Source: an uncultured Clostridia bacterium
Lineage (GTDB): Bacteria; Bacillota; Clostridia; Oscillospirales; Ruminococcaceae
DNA: 64,000 bases
Direction of reading: 5' to 3'
Assembly: GCA_947624555.1 (NCBI GenBank)
Contig: CANQKW010000005.1
Span: 1 to 64,000 of the forward strand
The notes beneath the pieces are model-generated. The model was not told where the DNA came from. It made no database searches and saw only the letters and a program-made list of their open reading frames with translations. Shown here in pieces: positions 54,716 to 63,900 of this stretch (the stretch's first letter is position 1; every line of letters begins with the position of its first letter). The translations under genes and the position numbers were made by a program.

Positions 54716-57088
54716 TCAATATGCAGCCTTGAGCTTTACTCTGTATCTCTTTTCGGACAAGGGTGAAAGCGTTGAGCTGAGGCTTTCCTCGTCAAGAACG
54801 CCCTGCGGAGGATATACGCTGGGCCAGCAGGCAATAAAGCTGTTCTTTGAGAGGAATTTATAATCGGATACGACCATTCCGCCCATATGGAGGATAAAGT
54901 CACCAAGGTCGCTGCCGTTTGCCTTGTAAGACATATACGGAGCGTAGATAAATCCTGCGAAACAGTTGTATGCAACAGGTCCAACGTCGTCTATCGTTCT
55001 GCCGAATCTGAACTCTGCGCTTTCGGAGCAGGAAACAAGGAAGATATTGCAGTTAGGAACGATTATTTCGCCGGAGCTGTCCTTATTTACGGGGCGTGAC
55101 GCCGAGTCTATCGCCCTCAGAGCGTCAATGCACTTCTGCTTTTCAACTCTGTCCTTGCATACTCCCACGGGATTTATAACGGGATTTTCGGGGTCTGTGC
55201 TTGTGAAATATTCAGGCTCGCACGAAGGACAAATCGTGTACTCCTCGTGCAGGCTGCATGATACGATATAGGCAGGTCCGCCGCAGGACTCGCAGGGTTC
55301 GGGGGATCTTCCCTCTTCCGTGTAAACGCAGCCGTCGCCCTCCGTGCAGGAGGAATGTACATACGGGCTGAGCGTTGCACCGAGGAATGCGCCCTGATTC
55401 GTGGTATAATATTTTCTGCCGTCCTGTGTCTGCAAGCCGCTGCCGTTTGTAAGCATATACCAGTTATAGTGTGCGACACGGACATTGTCTGCGTCCTGAT
55501 ATACAACGCCTTCGGGGACGTCTATTACAAGAGAGCCGTTGCCCTTTACAAGCAGCTGCATTGGTCCGCAGAGATTTCCGAATGCGTCCTTAGGCTGCCA
55601 GGTAAAATACGAAGTGCCTTTAGGACTTACGGTATTATTCTGAAGACGTATTACATATGTATTGTCGGGGCTGTCGCCGGTATCAATGATAAGCGTCGGT
55701 ATTTTATCGGGGGTGTTGTTTCCGCCGCCGTCTATTCTGATATTCTTGATAATGCAGCCGATGCCGTCAACGCCGTATTTCAGCTCGACAGGCTCATACA
55801 TCGACTGATTGTTTATGCTGTGGAAAACGATTTCTCTCTCTTCGCCGCCGATAAGCGTACCGCTATCAGTAACCTTACCGATTGAAGAGGCAAGCTTGGT
55901 TTCATCGAGTTTCCAAAGCTTATACTGGATATTCGGGGTTTTGGAGTCAAGCATCTTCATAGCCTCGCTGAAAGTGAGTCTCATCTGCCTGCTGCCCGAA
56001 CCGTGCCGATTATCCTTATCGGACTCCCAGTCCAAGCCTTCTTCCCACTCGCCGTTGCCTGCTCTGTTATAATTTGAGAGGCTGTATCCGTCTCTGAATT
56101 TGAACGACCTGCAGTAAACTACTCCCGGAATAGCGCCGTTGCCTGTCGTATTTACAATAACATCGCCCGCAACATAGAACTTCAGCCTGTTGGAATTGAG
56201 GTTCTGTGCGCCGTTTTCGAGGTACAAATCTCCTCCGACATACACTTCAAGCACATCGTCGTTCGATGCGGAATTGAAAGCTCTTGCAAGATGCATATCG
56301 CCGCCGACAAGTATATAGCTGTCGCCTTTGATGTCTATTCCGTCGCCCATTCCGATATTATAGTTGCCTCTTACTGCGTGGATTATCGGACCTGCCGCAT
56401 AATTCTTGATATTTACGTAATCGAGGAGTGAAAGCGAGTTTTCGCAGTAGATGTTGGAATAGAAATGTATTTCTGTTCCGCTGAACGCACCGATTACCGT
56501 ATCCTCGTTGCTTACATAAACGTCCGAATAGAACGAACCTTTGCTGAGGAACGAGTCGTTAGGCACATAACCTGTTGATGCGAAAATTTTGCCCTTCTGG
56601 TTGGGCGTGCCGCCTTCCTGAATTACGTTTACTACCTGGTGGAATATTTCCTTTACGTCATTTACGGACGTAGTAACAGCTATATCAATAGTAAAATACG
56701 TTTCACCGTCAAAAGTTTCGTCCGCAAGTCTGGTCAATGTTACATCATATGCGCCCAGATAATGGTCATCATCGCTGTCAGCGTTCGGATTAAGCGCCTT
56801 ATAGCCGTTTCCGTCTGTCGTAAGAATAGTACCGCCTACGGGCACGCTGTCAATTGAAACGCCCGAACCTATCAGAATATCGCTGAGATTTCCGACTGTC
56901 ATTTCGGCGATAGAAACGGACGACTGATAAGACTGCTGCTGGTTAAATACCGCAAATCCCGCAGACCTCGATGATACAACAGCAAAATACATTGCCATAC
57001 AAGTTATCATAAGCGCCGTCATTGTACTTATTACCATAAACAACGCACTTCCGCGGTTGCTTAGGTACTTTCTCAATGAATGTACCAT
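54716..57088 (-). CDS. Large PilX-like pilus-associated protein with cysteine cluster
   Basis: 790 residues. It opens with a PilX-like N-terminus (RGSALFMVISTMTALMITCMA) with no Glu at the +5 position, so it may not be processed like standard prepilins. A long repetitive beta-rich part (about 150-400, with repeated GGDLYLEN, GGDMHLAR, AGDVIVNTT) resembles beta-helix or polymer-forming proteins. Around residues 575-640 lies a cysteine-rich stretch (CTEGDGC, CESC, CPSC), a possible zinc-binding or disulfide module. I infer a surface-exposed tip component. GGAGGAC precedes the ATG. Confidence 0.78.
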   Translation of the reverse strand: MVHSLRKYLSNRGSALFMVISTMTALMITCMAMYFAVVSSRSAGFAVFNQQQSYQSSVSIAEMTVGNLSDILIGSGVSIDSVPVGGTILTTDGNGYKALNPNADSDDDHYLGAYDVTLTRLADETFDGETYFTIDIAVTTSVNDVKEIFHQVVNVIQEGGTPNQKGKIFASTGYVPNDSFLSKGSFYSDVYVSNEDTVIGAFSGTEIHFYSNIYCENSLSLLDYVNIKNYAAGPIIHAVRGNYNIGMGDGIDIKGDSYILVGGDMHLARAFNSASNDDVLEVYVGGDLYLENGAQNLNSNRLKFYVAGDVIVNTTGNGAIPGVVYCRSFKFRDGYSLSNYNRAGNGEWEEGLDWESDKDNRHGSGSRQMRLTFSEAMKMLDSKTPNIQYKLWKLDETKLASSIGKVTDSGTLIGGEEREIVFHSINNQSMYEPVELKYGVDGIGCIIKNIRIDGGGNNTPDKIPTLIIDTGDSPDNTYVIRLQNNTVSPKGTSYFTWQPKDAFGNLCGPMQLLVKGNGSLVIDVPEGVVYQDADNVRVAHYNWYMLTNGSGLQTQDGRKYYTTNQGAFLGATLSPYVHSSCTEGDGCVYTEEGRSPEPCESCGGPAYIVSCSLHEEYTICPSCEPEYFTSTDPENPVINPVGVCKDRVEKQKCIDALRAIDSASRPVNKDSSGEIIVPNCNIFLVSCSESAEFRFGRTIDDVGPVAYNCFAGFIYAPYMSYKANGSDLGDFILHMGGMVVSDYKFLSKNSFIACWPSVYPPQGVLDEESLSSTLSPLSEKRYRVKLKAAY

Positions 57089-57127
57089 CTTGTCCTCCTT
57101 TTCTCAATAGTTGTTTCTGATGTCAGA

Positions 57128-58060
57128 TTATGCATTTATACCGTCCTGAGCATCAAGCTGGGACTTGGGGTCCTGCATACGTTCTATACTGTAGAACGTG
57201 ATAGAGGTGCTAACCGTGTAAACGTAGTCGGTTACATCGACCTTCTCATCGTTGACATTTTCCTGACCCTCGCCGGTTGTTTCTTCTGAAGATGACTGGC
57301 TGCTGTCGCCTGAGCTTTTGCCTGTTTCTTCCTCTAACGCCCTGCGACCTGCCTCTTCGGCATCTTCATTGATCTCTGAAACCAGATCGTCGTACTTCTT
57401 TTCTACTTCGGGGAATGAAAAGCTCATTCCGTTGAGGATTATTGCTTTTCTTGTGCTGTTGCCGTTTTCGTTTATTATGTAGTTATTGACCTCGTCGGCA
57501 AATTTAAGAAGTTCCGAACGGTCAATTGCGGAAACGTCAAATGTGACTGTGCTTGCGCCGATAGTCTGAGCTGCACCCAGCTGCGCCTCAAGCTCTCTTA
57601 TTCTTGCCTCGTGCTTTGCCTCCTCCTCACTCGGCTCTGCACCCTGAGTTGCATAGGTTTTAAGGTCGTATACAACATCTTCGGGAGCATAGAAATACGG
57701 AGAAAGCGTGCCTGTGGTGGGGTCTTCGACCGTGAGATCTTCAACGATGATATTTGCCTCGCACTGAGCAAGGAATGCTCTCATAGCCTCGTCAGCCTCA
57801 TAGGAGGTAAGTTCGGGGAAGAACATATCCGCCATATGCTCGCCGTCGCTGTAAGCCTCTTCGATCTGAGTCCTCAAGCCTTTTTTTCTGGCTTGTTTTT
57901 CCGTAACAGTCTGATATTCAGCCTGTTTATTGTCGAGATTTTTCTGTGTAGCGGAAAGTCCGTCTATCGCAGGCATAATGAATACAAATATACCTACACC
58001 CAAAATAACCAGCAGCAATACTACTATCGTTGCGATGCGTTCCTGTTTACTAAGTTTCAT
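57128..58060 (-). CDS. pilO: Type IV pilus alignment protein PilO-like
   Basis: 310 residues. One N-terminal TM helix (about 11-31, IATIVVLLLVILGVGIFVFIM) is followed by a coiled-coil (about 32-70) and a ferredoxin-like periplasm-facing domain, the PilO layout. The C-terminus has an acidic Ser/Glu-rich linker (SSGDSSQSSSEETTGEGQENV). It would connect the PilM-PilN unit to the pilus base. Its start overlaps the pilMN stop by 1 nt (TAATG), so it is coupled. The sequence is divergent; the call rests mainly on topology and context. Confidence 0.78.
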   Translation of the reverse strand: MKLSKQERIATIVVLLLVILGVGIFVFIMPAIDGLSATQKNLDNKQAEYQTVTEKQARKKGLRTQIEEAYSDGEHMADMFFPELTSYEADEAMRAFLAQCEANIIVEDLTVEDPTTGTLSPYFYAPEDVVYDLKTYATQGAEPSEEEAKHEARIRELEAQLGAAQTIGASTVTFDVSAIDRSELLKFADEVNNYIINENGNSTRKAIILNGMSFSFPEVEKKYDDLVSEINEDAEEAGRRALEEETGKSSGDSSQSSSEETTGEGQENVNDEKVDVTDYVYTVSTSITFYSIERMQDPKSQLDAQDGINA

Positions 58061-59688
58061 TACTGATTAACCTCCTCTTGAGCGTTTTCCTGAGTTTCGG
58101 GGAGTTTCGCATTTTCCTCGTCATTTCCCATTTGGAGGGACATCTCTATTTCAAATGAGAATACTGTGTCGAATTTCGTTGCACCTGCACTCTGGAGGTA
58201 TGCATAAGTATTGTACGTGGTGATATTTTCCTTTTTAAAGCCGCTGTACGAAATTGCCTGGAAATAAGGCTCGTTGTACTTGTTGAGGACGTTTTCTGCA
58301 AGGTATCTTACATACTTTGAAGGAACAGCAGACGGGTCGCCGTTTGAAAGACCCTTGAAACTTAGTCTTACGCTATATCCCGATACGTCAAATTCGACAA
58401 GTTCAAGCTCTTCGTTTTCCGTGAGGATTGATTTGATAGGCGACAAAGCTCTGTTATAGACATCGCTTGTTACCTTAGGCTGATAGTTGAACAGATGTAT
58501 CGAACGGCTTACCGTGTTATTGTAGCTTTCAAATCCCGAAAGCATAGCGTCGCGGGCGTCGACGATTTCAAGATCTCTTTGTACTTCGGGGGCGTCAATC
58601 TGAGCCTGTATCCTCTGTATCTCATCGGTCTTGCCGTTTTTGATCATATTGATAACAAAGCAAGCGCCTGCAACTAGAACCACGCCGCCTACCACAACTC
58701 CCGCAAGAGCCAGCAGGAACGAATTTCCTCCCGAAGAACCCTTTGCGGAGGTCGCTTCAAGCAGGTTGATATGTTCAAGCTCTTTGTTTCTGCGGTAGAG
58801 AGCGCCGATTGCATTTGCGAATTTCGCAAAATCGAACTGTGCTGTCGTTGAAACCGAAGAGGGGAGCGAAAGCATATTTGTAGGAACGTTGAACGAAGAA
58901 ATGGCGTTTGTAATTTCGATAAAGCTGTCGATTTCTCCGTAGAACAGTATTTCCTGGAGCGGCTTAGCGCCTTTACGGCTCCTGATGAACTGCATCATTC
59001 TGAACAGGTTGTCGTAAACCGCACGGGTAACGTAATCGGGAGCATTCTCATAATCGTTGGGGTCGATATTGAAGAAACGCGAGAATACGATTTGATTATC
59101 CTCGTACAGGTTCATATTGAGGAAGTTTTTGTCTATCTGGATAAGGAGCATCGGCATTCTTTCCGACATCTTCGGAGTATTTATGATAAGACGTGTCACG
59201 GAGTTGTTGGAAATATACACGCCCTTCAGCTGAAGTCCGATGTGAGAAAACAGCCTTACATAGCCGTCGACAAGACGCTGAGGACAAGCCGACGCAATGA
59301 CTTTGAGCATTTTGTTCTTTTCTTCGTCCTCGGTTTCGCCTGCTATAGTAAAGGATATGTTATAGTCGTTTGTAATGTTCATATTCGACTGTATCATCGC
59401 CTCGATAATAGCAGGGTTTTTCATATTCTTCGGCTTTGCTACAAGCATTTCCTTGTAAACTATTGCGCTGGAGGTAATGGAAACGACCGCCTCCTTTTCC
59501 TTGATATCCTTCTGCTTGATAATATCATTGAGTTCTGCTGCTACCATAGGAACGTCCGTTATGTAACCGTTTGAAACCATTCCCATTGACAGCTCTCGCA
59601 TATCAGCGTCCTGCACTCTTATTTTATTTCCGCTGTGTACGCCTCTGACAAGCTTTATCTGCCTATCTGTAATATCTATTGAAAGCAT
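58060..59688 (-). CDS. PilM-PilN fusion protein
   Basis: 542 residues. The N-terminal about 310 residues are PilM-like with an actin-type fold (LSIDITDRQIKLVRGV at the start; MPMLLIQIDKNFLNMNLY; LFYGEIDSFIEIT). They are followed by one TM helix (about 323-350, FLLALAGVVVGGVVLVAGACF) and a C-terminal PilN-like region. PilM and PilN are separate genes in most T4P systems and bind through the PilN tail, so the fusion makes sense: a cytosolic actin-like head on a membrane anchor. The ATPase phosphate motifs of PilM are degenerate. GAGGTG precedes the ATG. Confidence 0.8.
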   Translation of the reverse strand: MLSIDITDRQIKLVRGVHSGNKIRVQDADMRELSMGMVSNGYITDVPMVAAELNDIIKQKDIKEKEAVVSITSSAIVYKEMLVAKPKNMKNPAIIEAMIQSNMNITNDYNISFTIAGETEDEEKNKMLKVIASACPQRLVDGYVRLFSHIGLQLKGVYISNNSVTRLIINTPKMSERMPMLLIQIDKNFLNMNLYEDNQIVFSRFFNIDPNDYENAPDYVTRAVYDNLFRMMQFIRSRKGAKPLQEILFYGEIDSFIEITNAISSFNVPTNMLSLPSSVSTTAQFDFAKFANAIGALYRRNKELEHINLLEATSAKGSSGGNSFLLALAGVVVGGVVLVAGACFVINMIKNGKTDEIQRIQAQIDAPEVQRDLEIVDARDAMLSGFESYNNTVSRSIHLFNYQPKVTSDVYNRALSPIKSILTENEELELVEFDVSGYSVRLSFKGLSNGDPSAVPSKYVRYLAENVLNKYNEPYFQAISYSGFKKENITTYNTYAYLQSAGATKFDTVFSFEIEMSLQMGNDEENAKLPETQENAQEEVNQ

Positions 59689-59734
59689 ATATTCACCTCA
59701 TATTTTATTTTATTTACGGTACTTCTGCTTTTTA

Positions 59735-60925
59735 TCAGGCGATGTTCGTAATTCCGCCGTAGAGCATCGGGAACATACCTGCGAGGAACAAACCGATTGC
59801 AATACCCATGAGCACGATCATCATAGGTTCCATAAGTCCGACGAGTTTTGTTACCGCAGCGTCTGCCTCTTCATCGTAATAGTCCGCACTCTTTGAAAGA
59901 ATGGTATCCAATGTACCCGACTCTTCGCCGACGAAGATAATCGACGTAAACATTCCTTCAAAAATGCCGGTTTTTTCTATTGCCTTCGACATACTTTCAC
60001 CGAGCTTGATGTCGCTTATAACGTCTTTGAACCTCTCGTGAACGTACATATTATTGACTGCCGCTATGGATTTTTCAATACACTCGACCATCTGCAAGCC
60101 TGCGCCGTAAAGATTGGACATATTTCTTGCAAACGTTCCCGTGTACATCGTTGCAACCAGCTTTCCGACCTTCGGGATTTTCAAAAGCAGTTCGTCCATC
60201 TTCAGTCGCGTAGCCGGGGTTCTTCTCATAATGAAAATCGTTACAACAACGCCGACTATTACGAGTATGTATACGTACCAGTGATTGATAAGCGAATCAG
60301 AGAACGCCAGCAGCGCTTTTGAAAGCGGCGACATATCTTCCTCGGACATCATTCCGGCAAACGTCGGCAAAACCGCTACGAACAGCAATATGATAACAGC
60401 AAGCAGCAATACAAGCAAAATAATAGGATAAACCATTGCGCTCTTTGCTTTGTTTTTTGTCTTGTTTGCGTTTGCGTAGTGATCGGACAGTCTGTTCAGC
60501 ATCTGGTCAAGCGTACCTGATGCCTCACCTGCCGCAACAAGGCTGACAAACATTTCAGGGAAAACGCCCGGCTTTGACTTGAGTACATCCGAAAAGGATT
60601 TACCTTTCTGCACCTCTTCGTAAATATCCAAGAGAACAGCCTTTGCTTTTTTGTTCTCCTGCTGATCCTGCAGAATGAACAGCGCTCTTACAAGTGAAAG
60701 ACCTGCCGACGTCATCGAACCGAGCTGACGGCTGATGAACGAAACTTCCTTCGTCTTGAACTTGTACTTCACGTCGACAGCGCCCGAACCAAGGTCACGA
60801 TAGCTTGTTACGTAAAGATTTTTCTCTCTCAGCTTTTGCTGAAGATCTCTGAAATCTTCCGCCATCTCGCTGCCTCGTGTCGTTTTGCCGTTGACATCGG
60901 TGGCAACATAAGAGAATTTATTCAC
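59735..60925 (-). CDS. pilC: Type IV pilus platform protein PilC
   Basis: Inner-membrane platform for the PilB and PilT motors. The 396 residues have the family layout: N-terminal cytosolic domain (FSYVATDVNGKTTRG), two T2SSF domains with TM helices (about 170-190, 220-240 and 370-392) and the motif GEASGTLDQMLNRL repeated as GEESGTLDTILSK. Start is GTG at 60925 with CGGAGG upstream. First gene of the pil operon, which has a strong sigma-A promoter. Confidence 0.96.
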   Translation of the reverse strand: MNKFSYVATDVNGKTTRGSEMAEDFRDLQQKLREKNLYVTSYRDLGSGAVDVKYKFKTKEVSFISRQLGSMTSAGLSLVRALFILQDQQENKKAKAVLLDIYEEVQKGKSFSDVLKSKPGVFPEMFVSLVAAGEASGTLDQMLNRLSDHYANANKTKNKAKSAMVYPIILLVLLLAVIILLFVAVLPTFAGMMSEEDMSPLSKALLAFSDSLINHWYVYILVIVGVVVTIFIMRRTPATRLKMDELLLKIPKVGKLVATMYTGTFARNMSNLYGAGLQMVECIEKSIAAVNNMYVHERFKDVISDIKLGESMSKAIEKTGIFEGMFTSIIFVGEESGTLDTILSKSADYYDEEADAAVTKLVGLMEPMMIVLMGIAIGLFLAGMFPMLYGGITNIA

Positions 60926-61095
60926 CTGAAAACCTCCGTTTCCATAAATTATTTTAGCGACAGCCTTGATGTAGATTAAATGTTAAGGATTCGCTCCCCG
61001 AAAACCGTTTTATACCGCCTGTTGAATTTCTTCTGCGATATACCGTCAGTTTCCGAAAAAGGGCGCACTAAACCTTAAGCCGCCTACTTTAAATC

Positions 61096-61124
61096 ATTAT
61101 ATCACAAATCGTTCTTTTTTTCAA
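61096..61124 (-). promoter_or_regulatory. Sigma-A promoter for the pilC-pilMN-pilO operon
   Basis: Minus-strand TTGAAA, 17-nt spacer and TATAAT, about 170 nt upstream of pilC. The region between contains no ORF; a long 5' leader is likely. Confidence 0.85.
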
Positions 61125-61262
61125 GCACCGCCAACGGCTTATTTTCAGAAAATGCGTGTAGAAATTCAACACTTACATATGTGCATTTTTAACAAAAACT
61201 TGATACTTTGTTGATATTTCAATAGATTTTTCTTCATTACGGAGATTTTTCGCCACTTTCTC

Positions 61263-61291
61263 TTGATTTTGCCGACATAATGTGGTAAAAT
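61263..61291 (+). promoter_or_regulatory. Sigma-A promoter for glgP
   Basis: TTGATT, 17-nt spacer and TAAAAT, about 105 nt before the ATG. The leader carries a 9-bp stem with G-U pairs just after the -10. Confidence 0.7.
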
Positions 61292-61396
61292 TAAAAGGTA
61301 GGCGTTTCAAAAAGCCTGCTTTATATAGAAGATTTTATTGTGCTTTGTATACGGCACAGGCATTTGGTTCAAGGATAAGATCAAGGAGATTAAATT

Positions 61397-63745
61397 ATGA
61401 TTGACAAGACTTTGCTGAAAAACGATTTTGAGGACATTATCAGGGAATATCGCATTGTAGGAAAGCGCTGTACGCCTGTACAGCTCCACGACGCTCTTTC
61501 CAAAGCTATTATGCGTCAGGCTGTTCCTATGATGAACTGCTCCTCGCCGAAGGGCAGAAGTGCAAGCTATCTCTCAATGGAATTTCTCGTAGGAAGGGCA
61601 ATCTACAACAATATACTGTGTCTGGGACTTGCCGATTATGCCGAAGAGCTGCTTTCGGGAGAGGGAAGTTCTCTTTCGGAATTTGAGGAAATAGAGGACG
61701 CCGCTCTCGGAAACGGCGGTCTGGGCAGACTTGCCGCCTGTTTCCTTGACAGCGCAGCAACGCTTAAACTCCCTGTAACGGGATACGGTATCAGATACAA
61801 ATACGGTCTTTTCAGGCAGACCATAGAAAACGGTTTTCAGCGTGAATATGCCGATGACTGGACATCTCAGGGCGACCCGTGGAGCCGCCGTGTCGACGAG
61901 GATACGGTCATTGTCCATTTTGCGGACAGCGATGTCAAGGCTGTTCCTTATGATATGCCGATTTTCGGCTATCAGAACGATTTTGCCTGCACCCTCAGAC
62001 TGTGGCAGGCAGAGCCTGTGAATTCCTTTGATTTTGACGCATTCAACCGGCAGGATTATTACGAGGCGGCAAGGGGAGAAATCGAGTCCGAAAATATCTC
62101 CAAAACACTCTATCCCAACGACGACGCACGTCCCGGAAAGCTGCTCCGCCTGAAACAGGAATATTTCTTCAGCGCAGCGTCTGTCGAAGATTTGATAAGA
62201 AAACACCTCGCCGCAGGCAGAAAACTGTCTGATTTTGCGGAATACAACACTATCCAGCTCAACGACACACACCCCGTTATTGCAATTCCCGAACTTATCC
62301 GCAATCTTATCGGCAGAGGCTGCAGCTTTGAAGAGGCTCTTGAAATTGCAAAAAAGACCTTTAATTACACGAACCACACGATTATGGCTGAGGCTCTCGA
62401 AAAATGGCAGACCGACCTTGTGGAAGAACTGCTCCCCGAAGTTTATGCCGTAATTCTCCGTATAAACGAGGCGTTTATCTCGGATATGTACCGCCGCGGC
62501 GTTTCACGTGAAAAAATCGAAACTATGCAGATCGTTTCAAACAATATGGTGCATATGGCAAGAATGGCAATCTATTGCTCTTCTCACGTAAACGGAGTTG
62601 CAAGGATACACACCGAAATACTCAAAAAAGACGCTCTTCCCGATTGGTACGAAATGTTCCCCGAACGTTTCCTCAACGAAACGAACGGCATTACTCCCCG
62701 CCGCTGGCTGGCTCTGTGCAACCCGAAACTTTCGTCAATGATAACCGAACTTCTCAAAAGCGAAAGCTGGCTTACCGACCTTGCACAGCTCAAAAATCTG
62801 CGTCCGTTCTGCGATGACAAGGCAATCCGGGACCGTTTTGCCGCTATCAAACAGGAAAACAAGTCGGCTCTTGCAAAGTATATTTCTGCTCACGAGAATG
62901 TCGAAATCGATGCGGAAAGCCTGTTTGATATTCAGATAAAGCGTCTTCACGAATACAAGCGTCAGCTCCTCAATGCGTTCTCGATACTGTATATTTACTT
63001 CGGATTGAAAGACGGCTCTGTCGCAAGGGAGAATTTTGCCCCCACAACGTTTATTTTCGGTGCAAAATCTGCTCCGGGCTACGCAAGAGCAAAGGCTATA
63101 ATCAAATATATCAACGAAATTGCCAATCTCGTAAACAACGACAACTCTCTCGGCGGACTTATCAAGGTCGTTTTCGTGCAGAATTATAATGTATCCTATG
63201 CCGAAAAGCTGGTTGTGGCTGCCGACATTTCCGAACAGATTTCCACAGCAGGCACAGAGGCGTCGGGTACGGGAAATATGAAATTTATGCTCAACGGAAC
63301 AATGACCCTCGGCACATACGATGGCGCAAACGTTGAAATTGCAGAAGAGGCAGGCGAAGAAAACAACTACATCTTCGGTGCAAGGGTACAAGACCTGGAG
63401 CGCATTATGCCGACCTACGACCCCAGAAAGCTGTATTCCGAGAATACAAGGATAGCGAGAGTACTCAATACGCTTATAGACGGCACATTCTCCGACGGCG
63501 GAAACGGCTCTTTCAGAGAACTGTACTACTCGCTGCTCGACGGCGCATCCTGGCATAAGCCCGACCACTACTATGTTCTCGGCGACCTTGAAAATTATGT
63601 TCAGGCAAAGCTCAAGGCAAACTCGGACTACAAATTCAACCGAGATGAATTTACCAAAAAATCTATGATAAATATGTGCTTTGCAGGAAAATTCAGCTCC
63701 GACAGAACTATCGAGGGCTACGCAAAGGATATTTGGAAAATTTGA
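61397..63745 (+). CDS. glgP: Glycogen/starch phosphorylase
   Basis: Removes glucose-1-phosphate from alpha-1,4-glucan. The 782 residues are typical of bacterial GlgP. Landmarks: YLSMEFLVGRAI, EDAALGNGGLGRLAACFLDSAATL, QLNDTHPVIAIPEL, NGITPRRWL, QIKRLHEYKRQLLN, and the PLP-lysine motif EASGTGNMKFMLNGTMTLGTYDGANVEI (in two conserved parts). AAGGAG precedes the ATG. Monocistronic, between the pil operon and rpsF, so a link to them is not evident. Confidence 0.97.
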   Translation: MIDKTLLKNDFEDIIREYRIVGKRCTPVQLHDALSKAIMRQAVPMMNCSSPKGRSASYLSMEFLVGRAIYNNILCLGLADYAEELLSGEGSSLSEFEEIEDAALGNGGLGRLAACFLDSAATLKLPVTGYGIRYKYGLFRQTIENGFQREYADDWTSQGDPWSRRVDEDTVIVHFADSDVKAVPYDMPIFGYQNDFACTLRLWQAEPVNSFDFDAFNRQDYYEAARGEIESENISKTLYPNDDARPGKLLRLKQEYFFSAASVEDLIRKHLAAGRKLSDFAEYNTIQLNDTHPVIAIPELIRNLIGRGCSFEEALEIAKKTFNYTNHTIMAEALEKWQTDLVEELLPEVYAVILRINEAFISDMYRRGVSREKIETMQIVSNNMVHMARMAIYCSSHVNGVARIHTEILKKDALPDWYEMFPERFLNETNGITPRRWLALCNPKLSSMITELLKSESWLTDLAQLKNLRPFCDDKAIRDRFAAIKQENKSALAKYISAHENVEIDAESLFDIQIKRLHEYKRQLLNAFSILYIYFGLKDGSVARENFAPTTFIFGAKSAPGYARAKAIIKYINEIANLVNNDNSLGGLIKVVFVQNYNVSYAEKLVVAADISEQISTAGTEASGTGNMKFMLNGTMTLGTYDGANVEIAEEAGEENNYIFGARVQDLERIMPTYDPRKLYSENTRIARVLNTLIDGTFSDGGNGSFRELYYSLLDGASWHKPDHYYVLGDLENYVQAKLKANSDYKFNRDEFTKKSMINMCFAGKFSSDRTIEGYAKDIWKI

Positions 63746-63785
63746 TACTGCACGAAAATGTATTTGAGTTTTTTTGAAAAAACGC

Positions 63786-63814
63786 TTGACTTTTTTGGGC
63801 AAATCTGTTATAAT
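63786..63814 (+). promoter_or_regulatory. Sigma-A promoter for rpsF operon
   Basis: TTGACT, 17-nt spacer and perfect TATAAT, about 85 nt before the rpsF ATG. Strong consensus as expected of a ribosomal protein operon. Confidence 0.88.
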
Positions 63815-63853
63815 AATGAAGTTAATCGCCGAAAATCAGCGAATAACCCCTTT

Positions 63854-63872
63854 CTCACGGAAGGACCGTGAG
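63854..63872 (+). promoter_or_regulatory. Leader hairpin upstream of rpsF, possible S6:S18-type element
   Basis: CTCACGG pairs with CCGTGAG around a 5-nt loop in the rpsF leader, 29 nt before the ATG. Ribosomal protein S6 is known in many bacteria to autoregulate through a leader motif with S18 that includes a CCG element. CCG is present at the start of the 3' arm here, but the arrangement is not a clear match. Confidence 0.4.
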
Positions 63873-63900
63873 ATATATATCCATAAGGAGGTGCAAATAA

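Larger units (their letters stand above)
60926..61396. other. Intergenic region between pilC and glgP
   Basis: About 470 bp without an ORF. It holds the pil operon promoter (minus strand), the glgP promoter (plus strand) and an approximate hairpin (AAGGTAGGC and GCCTGCTTT) at 61296-61322 in the glgP leader. An unassigned about 170-nt leader precedes pilC on the minus strand. Confidence 0.6.

Noticed and set aside
62735-63802. 355-aa minus-strand ORF opposite glgP (also 61574-62377)
   Set aside because: Antisense to a fully conserved GlgP reading frame. The composition is that of reverse-frame translation.
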